Source: Ignavibacteriales bacterium
Lineage (GTDB): Bacteria; Bacteroidota; Ignavibacteria; Ignavibacteriales; Melioribacteraceae
DNA: 64,000 bases
Direction of reading: 5' to 3'
NCBI GenBank assembly: GCA_020061355.1
Contig: JAGUYK010000033.1
Span: 1-64,000, forward strand
Shown here: positions 1 to 8,896 of the stretch, in pieces
Position numbering within the stretch: the first letter of the stretch is position 1
Layout of the letters: each line of letters starts with the position of its first letter
The notes under the pieces: generated by a model
Databases searched by the model: none
What the model was told of the DNA's origin: nothing
The model's input: the letters and a program-made list of their open reading frames with translations, nothing else
Position numbers and translations under genes: made by a program

Positions 1-1634
1 GCTAATTCTTCTCTAATTCGTTCATAAATAAGAACGTTTGCATCTACTGCCATACCCATTGTTAAAACAATTCCGGCAATACCGGGTAATGTTAATGTCC
101 CTTGGAAACCAGCTAACACTCCCAATATAATTAACATTGTGACAATAATTCCTATATTTGCCATTGATCCGGCTTTCTTATAATAAACGATCATAAATAC
201 AGCAACCATTAAATAACCCAACCACATAGAATTAAATCCCTGGCTAATTGAATCCTGACCCAATGATGGACCGACAGTTCTTTCTTCAATAATATCGATT
301 GGGGCTGGAAGTGCACCGGCTTTAAGCACGATTTCCAAAAGTTTAGCTTCATCAAGATTTGGTATTCCGCTAATCTGTGAGTTACCGGAAGGAATTTTAC
401 CCTGAATAGTTGGAGCAGAATAAGCAACACCATCTAATACAATGGCACATCTTTTTCCGATGTTAGAACCGGTTATCCTTGCCCATTCGCGTGAGCCTTC
501 GGAGTTCATCTGCATTGAAACAACAGGTGCAGATGTTGTGGGGTCCAGGTTTGCCTGTGCATCAACAATAACACCGCCTGTCAGCTCAGCCTGCTTGTTA
601 ACCATATAAAGTCTATAATATTGAATACCTCCGTCAGCCATTTCGGGTTTAGCTTCGTATATAAATTCTACGTTATCTGGAATTACTTTTTTTACTTCTG
701 GACGACTTAACAAATTGTTTAATACATCACGGTCAGATTCCTTTACAAATGCATCTGCCATTCTTCCTTGTGGATCAATTAAACGAGCAATTCCAAAAAA
801 AGGATGTTGCTTTGTAAATTCTGCTTCTGTTAAATCTTTAGTTGTATCTCTTTCAATAGTTTTAGAGGATGAATCTTTTGCTGCAAGCACTTCGTCAATT
901 CTATTCATTATTGGAATTGCGAAATCTGGATCTTTTAACAGTTTGAACTCCAGCAATGCTCTTCCCTGCAAGAGTCTTTTTGCTTCTTCTTCTCTTGAGA
1001 TGCCGGGAAGTTCTACAATAATTCTTCTTGAGCCTTGTTTTTGAATACTTGGTTCAGAGACACCATATTGGTTTATTCTGTTATTAATAATTTCCAATGC
1101 ACGGCTTACAGCATCGGATTCCTGTTCAAGTAATCTATTTTGAATATCCGCATCATCTTCACGGATAGTACCGAAATACCGGCTTAATCGGATCCCTTTT
1201 TCCTGCATTTTTTGAGATAGAATTGTAACAACATTTTCTTCGGACAATTTTGATTCTCGTTCAGCGTCGCTTAAAAGTTGTTTGAACTGCTCATCGGGAT
1301 CTTTAGCAAGTCTTTCAAGAAGTTTTGCTGTATTAACTTCCATTACAAGATACATACCGCCCTGTAAATCAAGGCCCAGTTTAACTCTTTTATCCCGCGC
1401 TGATTTGTAATCGGGATTACTTGAAAGAATGCTATCCTTTTTTGCTTGAATAAATTCTTTTAATTCGATCGCTGAGATTTCCGGATTGCTCTGTTTTATA
1501 CTCTGACTTAGAGATTCAAGTGTTTTTCCGACCTCTTTGTTGTTCAGATAATCTTGATATGTGGGATAAAGCAAGTATAAACTAAGAGCAATAGCACCTA
1601 TGATTAATATTAATCTAAATCTTATTTCTTTCAT
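1..1634 (-). CDS. secD: Protein translocase subunit SecD (C-terminal end outside window)
   Basis: SecD is the inner-membrane subunit that works with SecF and SecYEG, using the proton motive force to pull exported proteins across the membrane. The gene runs off the left edge after 544 codons. The translation starts MKEIRFRLILIIGAIALSLY, an N-terminal membrane segment, followed by the SecD signature GLDLQGGMYLVME near residue 90, the periplasmic P1 region, a second membrane segment, and finally the diagnostic GMAVDANVLIYERIREEL in the membrane domain. Only the last membrane helices are missing. The start ATG has little Shine-Dalgarno sequence. A short hairpin separates it from rplI upstream, so it is probably its own transcription unit, with secF expected further left. 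Identification is firm. Confidence 0.96.
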   Translation of the reverse strand, partial: MKEIRFRLILIIGAIALSLYLLYPTYQDYLNNKEVGKTLESLSQSIKQSNPEISAIELKEFIQAKKDSILSSNPDYKSARDKRVKLGLDLQGGMYLVMEVNTAKLLERLAKDPDEQFKQLLSDAERESKLSEENVVTILSQKMQEKGIRLSRYFGTIREDDADIQNRLLEQESDAVSRALEIINNRINQYGVSEPSIQKQGSRRIIVELPGISREEEAKRLLQGRALLEFKLLKDPDFAIPIMNRIDEVLAAKDSSSKTIERDTTKDLTEAEFTKQHPFFGIARLIDPQGRMADAFVKESDRDVLNNLLSRPEVKKVIPDNVEFIYEAKPEMADGGIQYYRLYMVNKQAELTGGVIVDAQANLDPTTSAPVVSMQMNSEGSREWARITGSNIGKRCAIVLDGVAYSAPTIQGKIPSGNSQISGIPNLDEAKLLEIVLKAGALPAPIDIIEERTVGPSLGQDSISQGFNSMWLGYLMVAVFMIVYYKKAGSMANIGIIVTMLIILGVLAGFQGTLTLPGIAGIVLTMGMAVDANVLIYERIREEL

Positions 1635-1687
1635 TCCGAATCTTGAGTTTAGTTAATAAAATTTTTCAATTAAGTTATTGATTATTT

Positions 1688-1708
1688 TGAAAACCGGAAG
1701 TCTCCGGC
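1688..1708 (-). terminator. Possible rho-independent terminator after rplI
   Basis: On the minus strand a short hairpin (GCCGGA, loop GACT, TCCGGT) begins 7 bases after the rplI stop and is followed by only four T. It would end the rpsF-rplI operon before secD. The stem is short and the T run poor, so this is tentative. Confidence 0.45.
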
Positions 1709-1714
1709 TATTTT

Positions 1715-2158
1715 CTATTCTCTTACAACCCATGTTTTAATTGTAGCAGCAACACTTGGATGTAATTTTACAGAAACCGAGTAAATGCCAAGTGCTTTGA
1801 TCGGCTCTGTAATTTCAATTTTACGTCGATCGATTTCAAAGCCTTTTTCTTTGATAGCATCTGCAATCATTTGATTAGTCACGGAACCGAAAATCTTATC
1901 TTCTTCGCCAACTTTAACAGAAATTGTAATCGATATTTTTTCTAATTCCGCAGCTAACTTCTGAGCATCATCAAGTTCTTTAACTTCTTTTTTAACGATC
2001 TGCTTTTTTTCTTCTTCCAGAGCACGGATATTTCCGGGTGTTGCCTGATATGCTATTTGTCGGGGAATGAGGTAATTCCTGGCATAACCATCTTTTACAA
2101 CTACAACATCGCCCACTTTTCCGAGCTGATCAAAGTTTTTTCTTAATATTACTTTCAT
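1715..2158 (-). CDS. rplI: 50S ribosomal protein bL9
   Basis: bL9 binds 23S rRNA at the base of the L1 stalk and affects translational fidelity. The 147-residue product has normal family length, with the N-terminal signature MKVILRKNFDQLGKVGDVV and DGYARNYLIPR, a charged central helix (residues about 45-75), and the C-terminal globular domain with VGEEDKIFGSVTNQMI. A GGGAG sequence 7 bases before the ATG supports the start. It is the last gene of rpsF-ssb-rpsR-rplI, the common bacterial order, 11 bases after rpsR. Confidence 0.97.
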   Translation of the reverse strand: MKVILRKNFDQLGKVGDVVVVKDGYARNYLIPRQIAYQATPGNIRALEEEKKQIVKKEVKELDDAQKLAAELEKISITISVKVGEEDKIFGSVTNQMIADAIKEKGFEIDRRKIEITEPIKALGIYSVSVKLHPSVAATIKTWVVRE

Positions 2159-2169
2159 AGTATCACTCC

Positions 2170-2391
2170 CTATTTAACCGCTTCTGAAACGAACGGTAGA
2201 ATTGCCAAATGACGGGCTCTCTTAATTGCTGTAACTAATTCGCGGTGTTGCTTAGCACTAAGCCCTGTTATCCTTCTCGGAATTATTTTACCCTGATCGG
2301 TTAGAAACCTCTGGAGCTGTTTTGATTCTTTGTAATCGATATAACTATCGATAATCCTCTTTACTTTTTTAGTTTTTACTTCTTTTCTCAT
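2170..2391 (-). CDS. rpsR: 30S ribosomal protein bS18
   Basis: bS18 forms a heterodimer with bS6 on the 30S platform. The 73-residue product carries the family core [40 protein letters not shown] and [10 protein letters not shown]. It lacks the cysteines of zinc-binding S18 forms, so it is a zinc-free version. Its ATG overlaps the ssb stop codon by four bases (ATGA), which implies translational coupling. The order rpsF-ssb-rpsR-rplI is canonical. Confidence 0.97.
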   Translation of the reverse strand: MRKEVKTKKVKRIIDSYIDYKESKQLQRFLTDQGKIIPRRITGLSAKQHRELVTAIKRARHLAILPFVSEAVK

Positions 2392-2867
2392 TTTTTATCA
2401 CCATTTTTCATTAGATCTGATTCTTCATCAGTCAAAAATTTATCAAATGAATTATCTTCATAGTCGGAATCTTCAACAGAAGAGTCAACGGCAATATCAA
2501 CACCGTTTTCCTGATTCTTGCTGAATTTATTTAAGAACTGGATTCTCTTTGCTTTAATTTCAACAACTGTTCTGTTTTTACCATCTTCAGTTTTAAAAGT
2601 TCTGCTCTGTAATTCGCCATCAATGAGTACAGCACTTCCTTTCTTAAGACGATCTTTGCAGCTATCGGCTAATTTATTCCAGGCAACAACACCAACATAG
2701 CATACATCTTCTTGCCATTGGTTACTACTGTCTTTGTATCTTCTGTTTGCAGCAATGTGAAAATTAACAACAGGCGTATTGTTAGATGTTTGTCGGAAAA
2801 CTGGATCCTTTGTTAAATTGCCGGCAACAATAACACTATTAAGTTCTGGCATCTTTAGTTCAGCCAT
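2388..2867 (-). CDS. ssb: Single-stranded DNA-binding protein
   Basis: SSB coats single-stranded DNA during replication and repair. The 159-residue protein starts [20 protein letters not shown]. The OB-fold occupies residues about 8-112, with the family's [15 protein letters not shown] and [15 protein letters not shown]. The tail is acidic ([14 protein letters not shown]), but it lacks the classic DDDIPF ending and finishes NGDKK, so partner binding may differ. An ATG 12 bases upstream is in frame, but the one chosen has GGAGGT at proper distance and that upstream ATG lies in this ribosome-binding site. It sits between rpsF and rpsR. Confidence 0.95.
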   Translation of the reverse strand: MAELKMPELNSVIVAGNLTKDPVFRQTSNNTPVVNFHIAANRRYKDSSNQWQEDVCYVGVVAWNKLADSCKDRLKKGSAVLIDGELQSRTFKTEDGKNRTVVEIKAKRIQFLNKFSKNQENGVDIAVDSSVEDSDYEDNSFDKFLTDEESDLMKNGDKK

Positions 2868-2895
2868 CGTGACCTCCATTACTTGACTTGTTTAG

Positions 2896-3285
2896 TTAAA
2901 CTTTACTTTCATTGTTATTTGGAACTTCTTCTTCAATAATCACATCAACTGTTTTGGAAGATTCCTTTTGCTTGGCGATTGCTTCAAGAGCAAACTTGTC
3001 AAGAGCAATAGTAATATAACGGATTATGTTTTCATCCAAACGATAGTTACGTTCTAAAGTTGTAATTAATTGGGTCGGAGCTGTAAAGCGCAATACAAGA
3101 TAATAACCGCTCTTTGCTTTTTTGATTGGATAAGCGAGACGTTTTCTGCCCCATTTATCAACTTCTAATATTTCACCACCGTTGGTAGTGAGTACTTCAA
3201 GTATTCGTGAGATCGTTGCTTCGATCTGCTCATCTTCGAGAGCAGCATTAATTAAAACAACACTCTCGTAGTTTCTGGCTCGCAT
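2896..3285 (-). CDS. rpsF: 30S ribosomal protein bS6
   Basis: bS6 pairs with bS18 on the small subunit platform. The product is 129 residues, starting MRARNYESVVLINAAL, with the ferredoxin-like core (GGEILEVDKWGRKRLAYPI, then KAKSGYYLVLRF) and YRLDENIIRYITIAL; the last 25 residues are a charged tail. An in-frame GTG lies 9 bases upstream but overlaps the Shine-Dalgarno GGGAGGTG, so the ATG is preferred. It heads the rpsF-ssb-rpsR-rplI operon, 85 bases after hppA. Confidence 0.96.
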   Translation of the reverse strand: MRARNYESVVLINAALEDEQIEATISRILEVLTTNGGEILEVDKWGRKRLAYPIKKAKSGYYLVLRFTAPTQLITTLERNYRLDENIIRYITIALDKFALEAIAKQKESSKTVDVIIEEEVPNNNESKV

Positions 3286-3311
3286 TCTTTTCACCTCCCT
3301 TTGGACGTTTG

Positions 3312-3339
3312 GCCTACCACACTGCGAATGTCAGTAAGC
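3312..3339 (-). promoter_or_regulatory. Candidate structured leader upstream of rpsF
   Basis: In the 85-base spacer before rpsF, the minus-strand RNA can form a stem of six pairs (GCUUAC with GUAGGC) enclosing a small inner hairpin (CUG-ACAUUCG-CAG) and an asymmetric bulge, 26 bases upstream of the start codon. rpsF leaders in many bacteria carry an RNA element bound by the S6:S18 dimer. The CCG bulge typical of that element is not clear here, so this is only a candidate. Confidence 0.3.
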
Positions 3340-3370
3340 AGGGTTAATAAATTAGGACACAAAAATAAGA

Positions 3371-5452
3371 CTATTTAATAAGCGGCGCAATAACTAAAGA
3401 TACAACCGACATAAGTTTAATCAATATATTTAACGATGGTCCGGAAGTATCCTTAAAGGGGTCACCCACAGTATCGCCTACAACAGCTGCTTTATGAGCA
3501 TCTGAGCCTTTAACATAGGTAAATCCCTCTATTTCAATTCCCCCTTCTATTAACTTTTTAGCATTATCCCAGGCACCACCTGAATTTGACTGGAAAATAG
3601 CCATTAATACCCCGCTAACCGTAACACCGGCAAGTAAACCGGCTAACATTTCTTTACTTGCAAAACCGACAATGACTGGTATTACTATGGCCATCAAACC
3701 CGGAAAAATCATTTCTTTAATTGCAGCTTTAGTAGAAATTTCAACGCACTTTGAATATTCTGCTTTTGCAGTTCCTTCACGTAACCCTTTTATTTCTCTA
3801 AATTGTCTTCCGACTTCAATTATCATTTGTTTAGCTGCTCTTCCAACGGCACCCATTGCTAAAGCGGAGAATAAAAATGGAAGCATTGCGCCTACAAAAA
3901 CTCCTCCCATTATTATTGGTTGAGCAATATCTATAACTTTAATTTGTGCCTGATGCATGTAAGCACTGAAAAGAGCTAAAGCAGTTAACGCTGCCGACCC
4001 AATTGCAAAACCTTTGCCAATTGCAGCTGTTGTATTTCCAACAGCATCTAACTTATCTGTTCTTTCACGTACTTCTTTCGGAAGTTCTGACATTTCAGCA
4101 ATACCTCCGGCATTATCAGAAATAGGTCCGTAAGCATCAACGGCAAGTTGAATTCCGGTCGTTGATAACATTCCTAATGCAGCAATAGCAATTCCATACA
4201 GATTAGCAAAATGATATGATCCAATAATTCCCGCAGCGATTATGATAATTGGAAATGCTGTGGACATCATTCCAACACCTAAACCGGAGATGATATTTGT
4301 GGCAGCTCCGGTAATTGACTGGCTGGCAATTTCGAATACAGGTTTATTATCCGTACTAGTATAATACTCAGTTATCATTCCTATTAAAACACCTGCTGCT
4401 AAACCAATTAGAGTAGCATAAAATACTCCCATGCTTGTGTAATTAAATCCTTCAAATGACCAACTCTCCGGAAGGAGATTGGTTATTAAAAAGAATGAGG
4501 CAATGATCATCAACCCGGCGGCTAAAAATTCCCCGGTGTTTAATGCTTTTTGAGGATTACCTCCTTCTTTAACTCTTACAAACAAGGCACCTACAATCGA
4601 TAGAAGAATTCCTGCCCCTGCTAAGAGAAGAGGAAGTAGAACCGCTTCCAGTCCAATTTCTGGAACATCAGGGTTGGCAAATATTGAACCTAATACCATT
4701 GTGCCTACAATTGCACCAACAAAGGATTCAAATAAATCAGCACCCATTCCCGCAACATCTCCAACATTGTCGCCCACATTATCAGCAATTACAGCTGGAT
4801 TGCGCGGGTCATCCTCCGGAATTCCTTCATAAATTTTTCCGGCAAGATCAGCGCCTACATCTGCAGCCTTTGTGTAAATTCCGCCACCTACACGCGCAAA
4901 CAACGCAATTGATGAAGCTCCAAGTGAGAAACCTGATAATACATTTATTATTCTTCCTAATTCCAAAGTGTTAGAAATATCCCATATGTTTGAGTAGAGT
5001 AGCAGAAGGGAACCAAGACCCAGAATTCCTAATCCAACTACATTCATACCCATAATTGAACCGCCTGAGAATGCTATTTGTAATGCTGCGCCAAGACTTT
5101 TTCTTGCTGCATTAGTGGTTCTTACGTTAGCTTTTGTTGCAGCCATCATTCCAAGGAATCCGGAGAGTGCAGAAGTAAAAGCACCCCCCATAAACGAAAC
5201 TGCAATTAACCAGGATGAATCTTCTCTTCCATTATTAGAAATGCCTAACAGTAAAGCTATTGCAAGAACAAAAAATATTAAAACTTTATATTCGGTCTTA
5301 AGGAATGCAATTGCACCTTCACGTATATAATTTGAAATTTCCACCATTCGTTCAGTGCCGGGATCCTGTTTAGAAATCCAGGAATTTTTAAGGTATGAGT
5401 AAAGCAGAGCAAATAAACCAAATAGTGGAATTATATATATTAGCCAAGTCAT
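3371..5452 (-). CDS. hppA: Membrane-bound ion-pumping pyrophosphatase, K+-dependent type
   Basis: This integral membrane enzyme couples pyrophosphate hydrolysis to H+ or Na+ export. The 693-residue protein has about 16 membrane segments and the catalytic acidic loops [33 protein letters not shown] and, near the C-terminus, [13 protein letters not shown]. The motif [10 protein letters not shown] has Ala where K+-independent enzymes have Lys, which places it in the K+-dependent class; the sequence alone does not say which ion is pumped. AGGAG precedes the ATG. It starts 10 bases after pth, so it sits in the prs-rplY-pth operon and may dispose of the pyrophosphate made by biosynthesis. Confidence 0.95.
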   Translation of the reverse strand: MTWLIYIIPLFGLFALLYSYLKNSWISKQDPGTERMVEISNYIREGAIAFLKTEYKVLIFFVLAIALLLGISNNGREDSSWLIAVSFMGGAFTSALSGFLGMMAATKANVRTTNAARKSLGAALQIAFSGGSIMGMNVVGLGILGLGSLLLLYSNIWDISNTLELGRIINVLSGFSLGASSIALFARVGGGIYTKAADVGADLAGKIYEGIPEDDPRNPAVIADNVGDNVGDVAGMGADLFESFVGAIVGTMVLGSIFANPDVPEIGLEAVLLPLLLAGAGILLSIVGALFVRVKEGGNPQKALNTGEFLAAGLMIIASFFLITNLLPESWSFEGFNYTSMGVFYATLIGLAAGVLIGMITEYYTSTDNKPVFEIASQSITGAATNIISGLGVGMMSTAFPIIIIAAGIIGSYHFANLYGIAIAALGMLSTTGIQLAVDAYGPISDNAGGIAEMSELPKEVRERTDKLDAVGNTTAAIGKGFAIGSAALTALALFSAYMHQAQIKVIDIAQPIIMGGVFVGAMLPFLFSALAMGAVGRAAKQMIIEVGRQFREIKGLREGTAKAEYSKCVEISTKAAIKEMIFPGLMAIVIPVIVGFASKEMLAGLLAGVTVSGVLMAIFQSNSGGAWDNAKKLIEGGIEIEGFTYVKGSDAHKAAVVGDTVGDPFKDTSGPSLNILIKLMSVVSLVIAPLIK

Positions 5453-5461
5453 ATTAATCTC

Positions 5462-6073
5462 CTAATTGGGCTCTTCTAATGATTCTTGTTGATTTGATTT
5501 TTTTATTTTATTCTGCTTACTATAAAAATTCAACATCGAGTTATAGCCGCCGGTGATGAACTCATAAATCAACTCTTGTGAAAAACCAAAACTTTCGCGC
5601 ATTGTTTCCATTTCAGATTTGGAGAATTTATCAAGAACAAAACCAGATAATTCTCCTTTTTCGAATTGATTACCGACACCAAATCTCAGGCGGGGGAATG
5701 TATCATCTTGTAAGCTATAAATAATTGATTTCAATCCATTATGTCCGCCGTCGCTTCCGCTTTTTCTTAAACGTATTTTACCGAGGGAGAGGTTCACATC
5801 ATCAACAATTACTAACATTTCTTTTACATCGATTGAGTTATCAATTACAAAATCGAGTACGGCTGCACCGCTAAGGTTCATGAATGTAGTAGGCTTAATT
5901 AAAAAAAAATCGGAAGATCGCAATGTACCTTCCGAATATAAATATTCTCTTTTTGAAGACTTGAAAATTAATTTGTGTTTATCTGCAAAATAATCTAGAA
6001 TATGAAAACCGATGTTATGCCTAGTCAACTCGTATTTTTTTCCGGGATTGCCCAGACCAATTACAGCTCGCAA
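5462..6073 (-). CDS. pth: Peptidyl-tRNA hydrolase
   Basis: Pth releases peptides from prematurely dropped peptidyl-tRNA. The 203-residue protein has the N-terminal GLGNPG (Asn9), the catalytic His19 in LTRHNIGF, TTFMNLSG (Asn66), the Asp pair in VDDVNLSLG near residue 91, and GSDGGHNGLKSI. The open reading frame must begin with TTG, because family members start directly at this point and no ATG is close; the TTG lies 7 bases after the rplY stop. The basic, glutamine-rich tail after residue 185 is non-conserved. The rplY-pth pairing is widespread. Confidence 0.95.
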   Translation of the reverse strand: MRAVIGLGNPGKKYELTRHNIGFHILDYFADKHKLIFKSSKREYLYSEGTLRSSDFFLIKPTTFMNLSGAAVLDFVIDNSIDVKEMLVIVDDVNLSLGKIRLRKSGSDGGHNGLKSIIYSLQDDTFPRLRFGVGNQFEKGELSGFVLDKFSKSEMETMRESFGFSQELIYEFITGGYNSMLNFYSKQNKIKKSNQQESLEEPN

Positions 6074-6080
6074 AACTCAA

Positions 6081-6728
6081 TTATTCCTCATCTTCTACCT
6101 GCTTGCCTTTACTGATTACCTCGGGTTCAACTTTTTCTTCACCTAAAGTTTCAGCTACTGCAACAGGGGCTTCAACTTGTGCTCTTGGCATTACAACTGC
6201 AACAATTATTACTTCTTCATTATGAAGAAATTTCACTCTTTCAATTGAAAGATCTTTTACGTGTACAGCATCGCCAACGCCTAAATCCGAAATGTTAATA
6301 GTAATATGTTCCGGAATGTCACCAGGCAAACATAAAACATGTAATTTGTACATCGATTGCTGAATGATTCCACCGTCTTTAATTCCTTTGGGTTGACCTT
6401 CAATTGCAATCGGCACTTCGATATCAATTTCCTTATCGAGAGAAATTCCAAGTAAATCAAAATGAACAATTTTATCCGTTACAGGATCGAATTGAATATT
6501 TTTCAAGATGGATTTTTTTACTTCATTATCTCCCAGTTGAAGATCAATGATATGAGCTTCAGAAGTATATACAATTGGGTTTAGAGATAATTCCTGTACC
6601 GAAATTGGAATCGGTTCAGTCCCTTTAGTATAGTATATACCCGGTATTTCGCCATTTCTTCTTAATTTATTAACGGCTCCCTTGGTAGATAATTCTCTTT
6701 TTTTTGCCTGAATTGTTATTTCTGACAT
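6081..6728 (-). CDS. rplY: 50S ribosomal protein bL25, CTC form
   Basis: bL25 of the CTC/general-stress type binds 5S rRNA. The 215-residue protein has the N-terminal L25 domain (residues about 1-92, with LRRNGEIPGIYY and HFDLLGISLDKEIDIEVPI) and the beta-rich TL5/CTC domain (about 100-185, with GGIIQQ and the INISDLGVGDAVHVKDL stretch), ending in an acidic tail. It lies 31 bases after prs and 7 bases before pth, the usual prs-rplY-pth order. Confidence 0.95.
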   Translation of the reverse strand: MSEITIQAKKRELSTKGAVNKLRRNGEIPGIYYTKGTEPIPISVQELSLNPIVYTSEAHIIDLQLGDNEVKKSILKNIQFDPVTDKIVHFDLLGISLDKEIDIEVPIAIEGQPKGIKDGGIIQQSMYKLHVLCLPGDIPEHITINISDLGVGDAVHVKDLSIERVKFLHNEEVIIVAVVMPRAQVEAPVAVAETLGEEKVEPEVISKGKQVEDEE

Positions 6729-6759
6729 TGCTTAATGACTCCTAATAATTATTTTAAAA

Positions 6760-7707
6760 CTATAATTTGTCTTTATCTATTTCGAATAAAGAACTTATTG
6801 ATTCATTTCTATTTGATCGGATTATTGCCTCAGCAAATAAGCCGGATGCAGTCCTTACAACGATTTTACTACTTTTATTACTTTTTAAGGGAATACTATC
6901 TGTCACATAAAGTTTTTCAATATCACTTGCCTCAATTTTTTTAAGCGCTTCACCGGATAATAATGGATGAGTGGCAACACCATAAACTTTTTTTGCAAGA
7001 TTCTTTTTTAATGCATTGACAGCAGCAACAAAAGTTCCTCCTGTATCAATCAAATCATCTACCAGTAAAACATTTTTATTTTCAACGTCTCCTATTAAAT
7101 TCATAATTTCAACTACATTATGGTCCGGTCTTCGTTTATCAATTACAACAAATTCTGCATTAAGCTTGTTCGCGTAAGAGCGCGCTAATTTAATACCTCC
7201 GATATCAGGAGAGACAACTATAAGATCCTCAATCTTTTCTTTGAAAAGAACAGTAAAGATCGGAGAAGCATAAAGGTGATCGAAAGGAATATCAAAGAAA
7301 CCTTGTATCTGAGCAGCATGTAAATCCATTGTAATTACTCTATCTGCTCCGGCGACAGTAATTAAATTAGCAACCAATTTTGCCGAAATAGAAACGCGAG
7401 GTTGGTCTTTTCGATCCTGTCTTGCATATCCAAAATACGGAATAACAGCCGTTACCCTTTTTGCAGATGCGCGTTTTGCGGCATCCAGCATTATAAGTAA
7501 CTCCATTAAATTTTCTGCCGGTGGTTGTGTAGACTGAATAATATAAACATCCCGGCCTCTTATATTATCCTTAAACTTGACCCAGATTTCACCGTCGCTG
7601 AACTTCTTCTCATCTATCACACCTTGTTGTAAACCCAGATATTCACAGATTTTTACAGTTAATTCAAGACTAGATGTACCGGAAAATATTAACGGTTCTT
7701 GTTCCAA
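6760..7707 (-). CDS. prs: Ribose-phosphate pyrophosphokinase
   Basis: Prs makes PRPP from ribose 5-phosphate and ATP for nucleotide, histidine and tryptophan synthesis. The 315-residue length is normal. Visible motifs are the ATP-loop FGYARQDRK, the metal site DLHAAQIQGFFDIP, VVSPDIGG, and the PRPP-binding VLLVDDLIDTGGTF. The reading frame opens at a TTG with no ATG in front of the conserved IFSGTSSLELT stretch, so TTG initiation is inferred. A phylum-type promoter lies 37 bases upstream, making prs the first gene of prs-rplY-pth-hppA. Confidence 0.95.
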   Translation of the reverse strand: MEQEPLIFSGTSSLELTVKICEYLGLQQGVIDEKKFSDGEIWVKFKDNIRGRDVYIIQSTQPPAENLMELLIMLDAAKRASAKRVTAVIPYFGYARQDRKDQPRVSISAKLVANLITVAGADRVITMDLHAAQIQGFFDIPFDHLYASPIFTVLFKEKIEDLIVVSPDIGGIKLARSYANKLNAEFVVIDKRRPDHNVVEIMNLIGDVENKNVLLVDDLIDTGGTFVAAVNALKKNLAKKVYGVATHPLLSGEALKKIEASDIEKLYVTDSIPLKSNKSSKIVVRTASGLFAEAIIRSNRNESISSLFEIDKDKL

Positions 7708-7743
7708 GTTGGTTTTTTTATTTATTTTTCAAAAAATAGACGC

Positions 7744-7774
7744 CAAATATATGCAAATAACTGGGGTTAGTCAA
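7744..7774 (-). promoter_or_regulatory. Promoter of the prs operon
   Basis: Minus strand: TTGA, 19 bases, TATATTTG. This matches the Bacteroidota-type consensus (TTTG/TTGA, N19-21, TAnnTTTG) exactly at the -7 element. It lies 37 bases before the prs TTG start. Confidence 0.75.
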
Positions 7775-7827
7775 CCCTGAATATTTCTCGCAAGTTTATA
7801 TAAATCAAGAAGTTAGAGAAAAAAATA

Positions 7828-8487
7828 TTATTTAAAGCGCTTGCTGAATAAATAAATAACAACAATAATGAGTACGAAAAGAGCACTATAATAGATCCAC
7901 GAGGGCGTCTCTTTCAGTTTAAAAGGTCTATACGTAGCTGATATATATTTTCCCGTTCCAATCTCATCCAAATAATATTTCCATGTAAGTTTATTCCTTG
8001 AAATTTCAGTTGCATTATGACTTAGTATTTCACCGGGTAAATAATAAGTATATGTCATAGTAAAGTCTTTGCTTTTCATTCCAAACCCAGTTGCTATCGG
8101 TGCAATAAATTGAGAAAAAATCTTTGTATTGTTCTCACTCTCCTTTATTGAAAGCTTGGAATCTTTAAAAGCCGGAAGCTGATTCAAAGAATCGAGGCTG
8201 TTGAAACCGAACTCAACCTTTGCGTGAATTGTACTATCTGAAAAATCACGATAGACTTCAACATTTTTAATTATGTTAAATTCGGAAGTAAATTCTTTGT
8301 AAACAGAATCTTTTTCGAATAAGCCGAGCTGCTCAACTATAATAGAATCGCGGGAGGATGTCCATTTCATCCAGTAATGAATGAACATATTACCGGATCC
8401 GTCTTTTTTAATAGTTGTTACCTGAGTGTAATCTAAGCAGCCGATAATAATTAATAGAAATAAAAATGCAGGAAATATTCTCTTCAT
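7828..8487 (-). CDS. Putative lipoprotein with C-terminal membrane anchor, unknown function
   Basis: I do not recognise this 219-residue protein. It starts MKRIFPAFLFLLIIIGCLDY, a lipoprotein signal peptide with lipobox IIGC (Cys at residue 17). The middle is predicted beta-rich (for example KDGSGNMFIHYWMKW and YTYYLPGEIL). The C-terminus has one membrane helix (WIYYSALFVLIIVVIYLF) followed by basic residues (SKRFK). A lipidated N-terminus plus a C-terminal helix is unusual. A longer frame begins 24 bases upstream, but the signal peptide fixes the start used here. It precedes prs by 120 bases and has its own spacer, so no operon link is clear. Confidence 0.75.
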   Translation of the reverse strand: MKRIFPAFLFLLIIIGCLDYTQVTTIKKDGSGNMFIHYWMKWTSSRDSIIVEQLGLFEKDSVYKEFTSEFNIIKNVEVYRDFSDSTIHAKVEFGFNSLDSLNQLPAFKDSKLSIKESENNTKIFSQFIAPIATGFGMKSKDFTMTYTYYLPGEILSHNATEISRNKLTWKYYLDEIGTGKYISATYRPFKLKETPSWIYYSALFVLIIVVIYLFSKRFK

Positions 8488-8546
8488 TTGAGTTTCGATT
8501 TTTTTGCACATTCAATATGCAAAAATAATAAGAAACAAAATAGAAA

Positions 8547-8577
8547 TTTGATATGAATTGAATGCTGACTATTTTTG
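8547..8577 (+). promoter_or_regulatory. Promoter of the FmdB-family gene
   Basis: TTTG, 19 bases, TATTTTTG: a perfect match to the Bacteroidota-type primary promoter, 37 bases before the start codon. Confidence 0.75.
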
Positions 8578-8614
8578 CACGGCTAAATTAATATTGTTCA
8601 TTAAAGAGGTTTAT

Positions 8615-8866
8615 ATGCCAACTTATGAATATAAATGCATTGAATGCGGATATTTATTTGAAAAGTTTCAGAGGATTACCGAGGATCCATTAAAAGAGTG
8701 CCCCAATTGTAAAGGGCATATTAAACGGCTCATTAGTGCTGGCTCAAGTCCAATTTTTAAAGGGAGCGGATTCTACCAAACAGATTATAAAAATAAATCA
8801 AATCAGAGTATTTCAAAATCGGAATCAAAGGTTGAATCGAAAACCGAGACTAAAACTTCAAAATAA
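8615..8866 (+). CDS. FmdB/CxxC family zinc-ribbon protein
   Basis: This small zinc-ribbon protein of the FmdB family has 83 residues and the hallmark start MPTYEYKCIECGYLFEKFQ, a second CPNC pair near residue 31, and the family's KRLISAGSSPIFKGSGFYQTDY. The last 25 residues are a low-complexity Ser/Lys/Glu tail. The frame extends upstream, but AAAGAGG 8 bases before this ATG and family conservation fix the start. The molecular function of the family is not well established; a role in transcription was proposed for the founding member. It is monocistronic, with its own promoter and a terminator shared with the convergent gene. Confidence 0.9.
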   Translation: MPTYEYKCIECGYLFEKFQRITEDPLKECPNCKGHIKRLISAGSSPIFKGSGFYQTDYKNKSNQSISKSESKVESKTETKTSK

Positions 8867-8870
8867 AAAC

Positions 8871-8896
8871 GCCCCGAATTTCCTGGGCACTTTTTT
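8871..8896 (+). terminator. Possible terminator between convergent genes
   Basis: GCCC and GGGC separated by ten bases, followed by ACTTTTTT, 4 bases after the FmdB-family stop. The stem is only four strong pairs, but a T run is present and the convergent gene ends here too. Confidence 0.5.
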
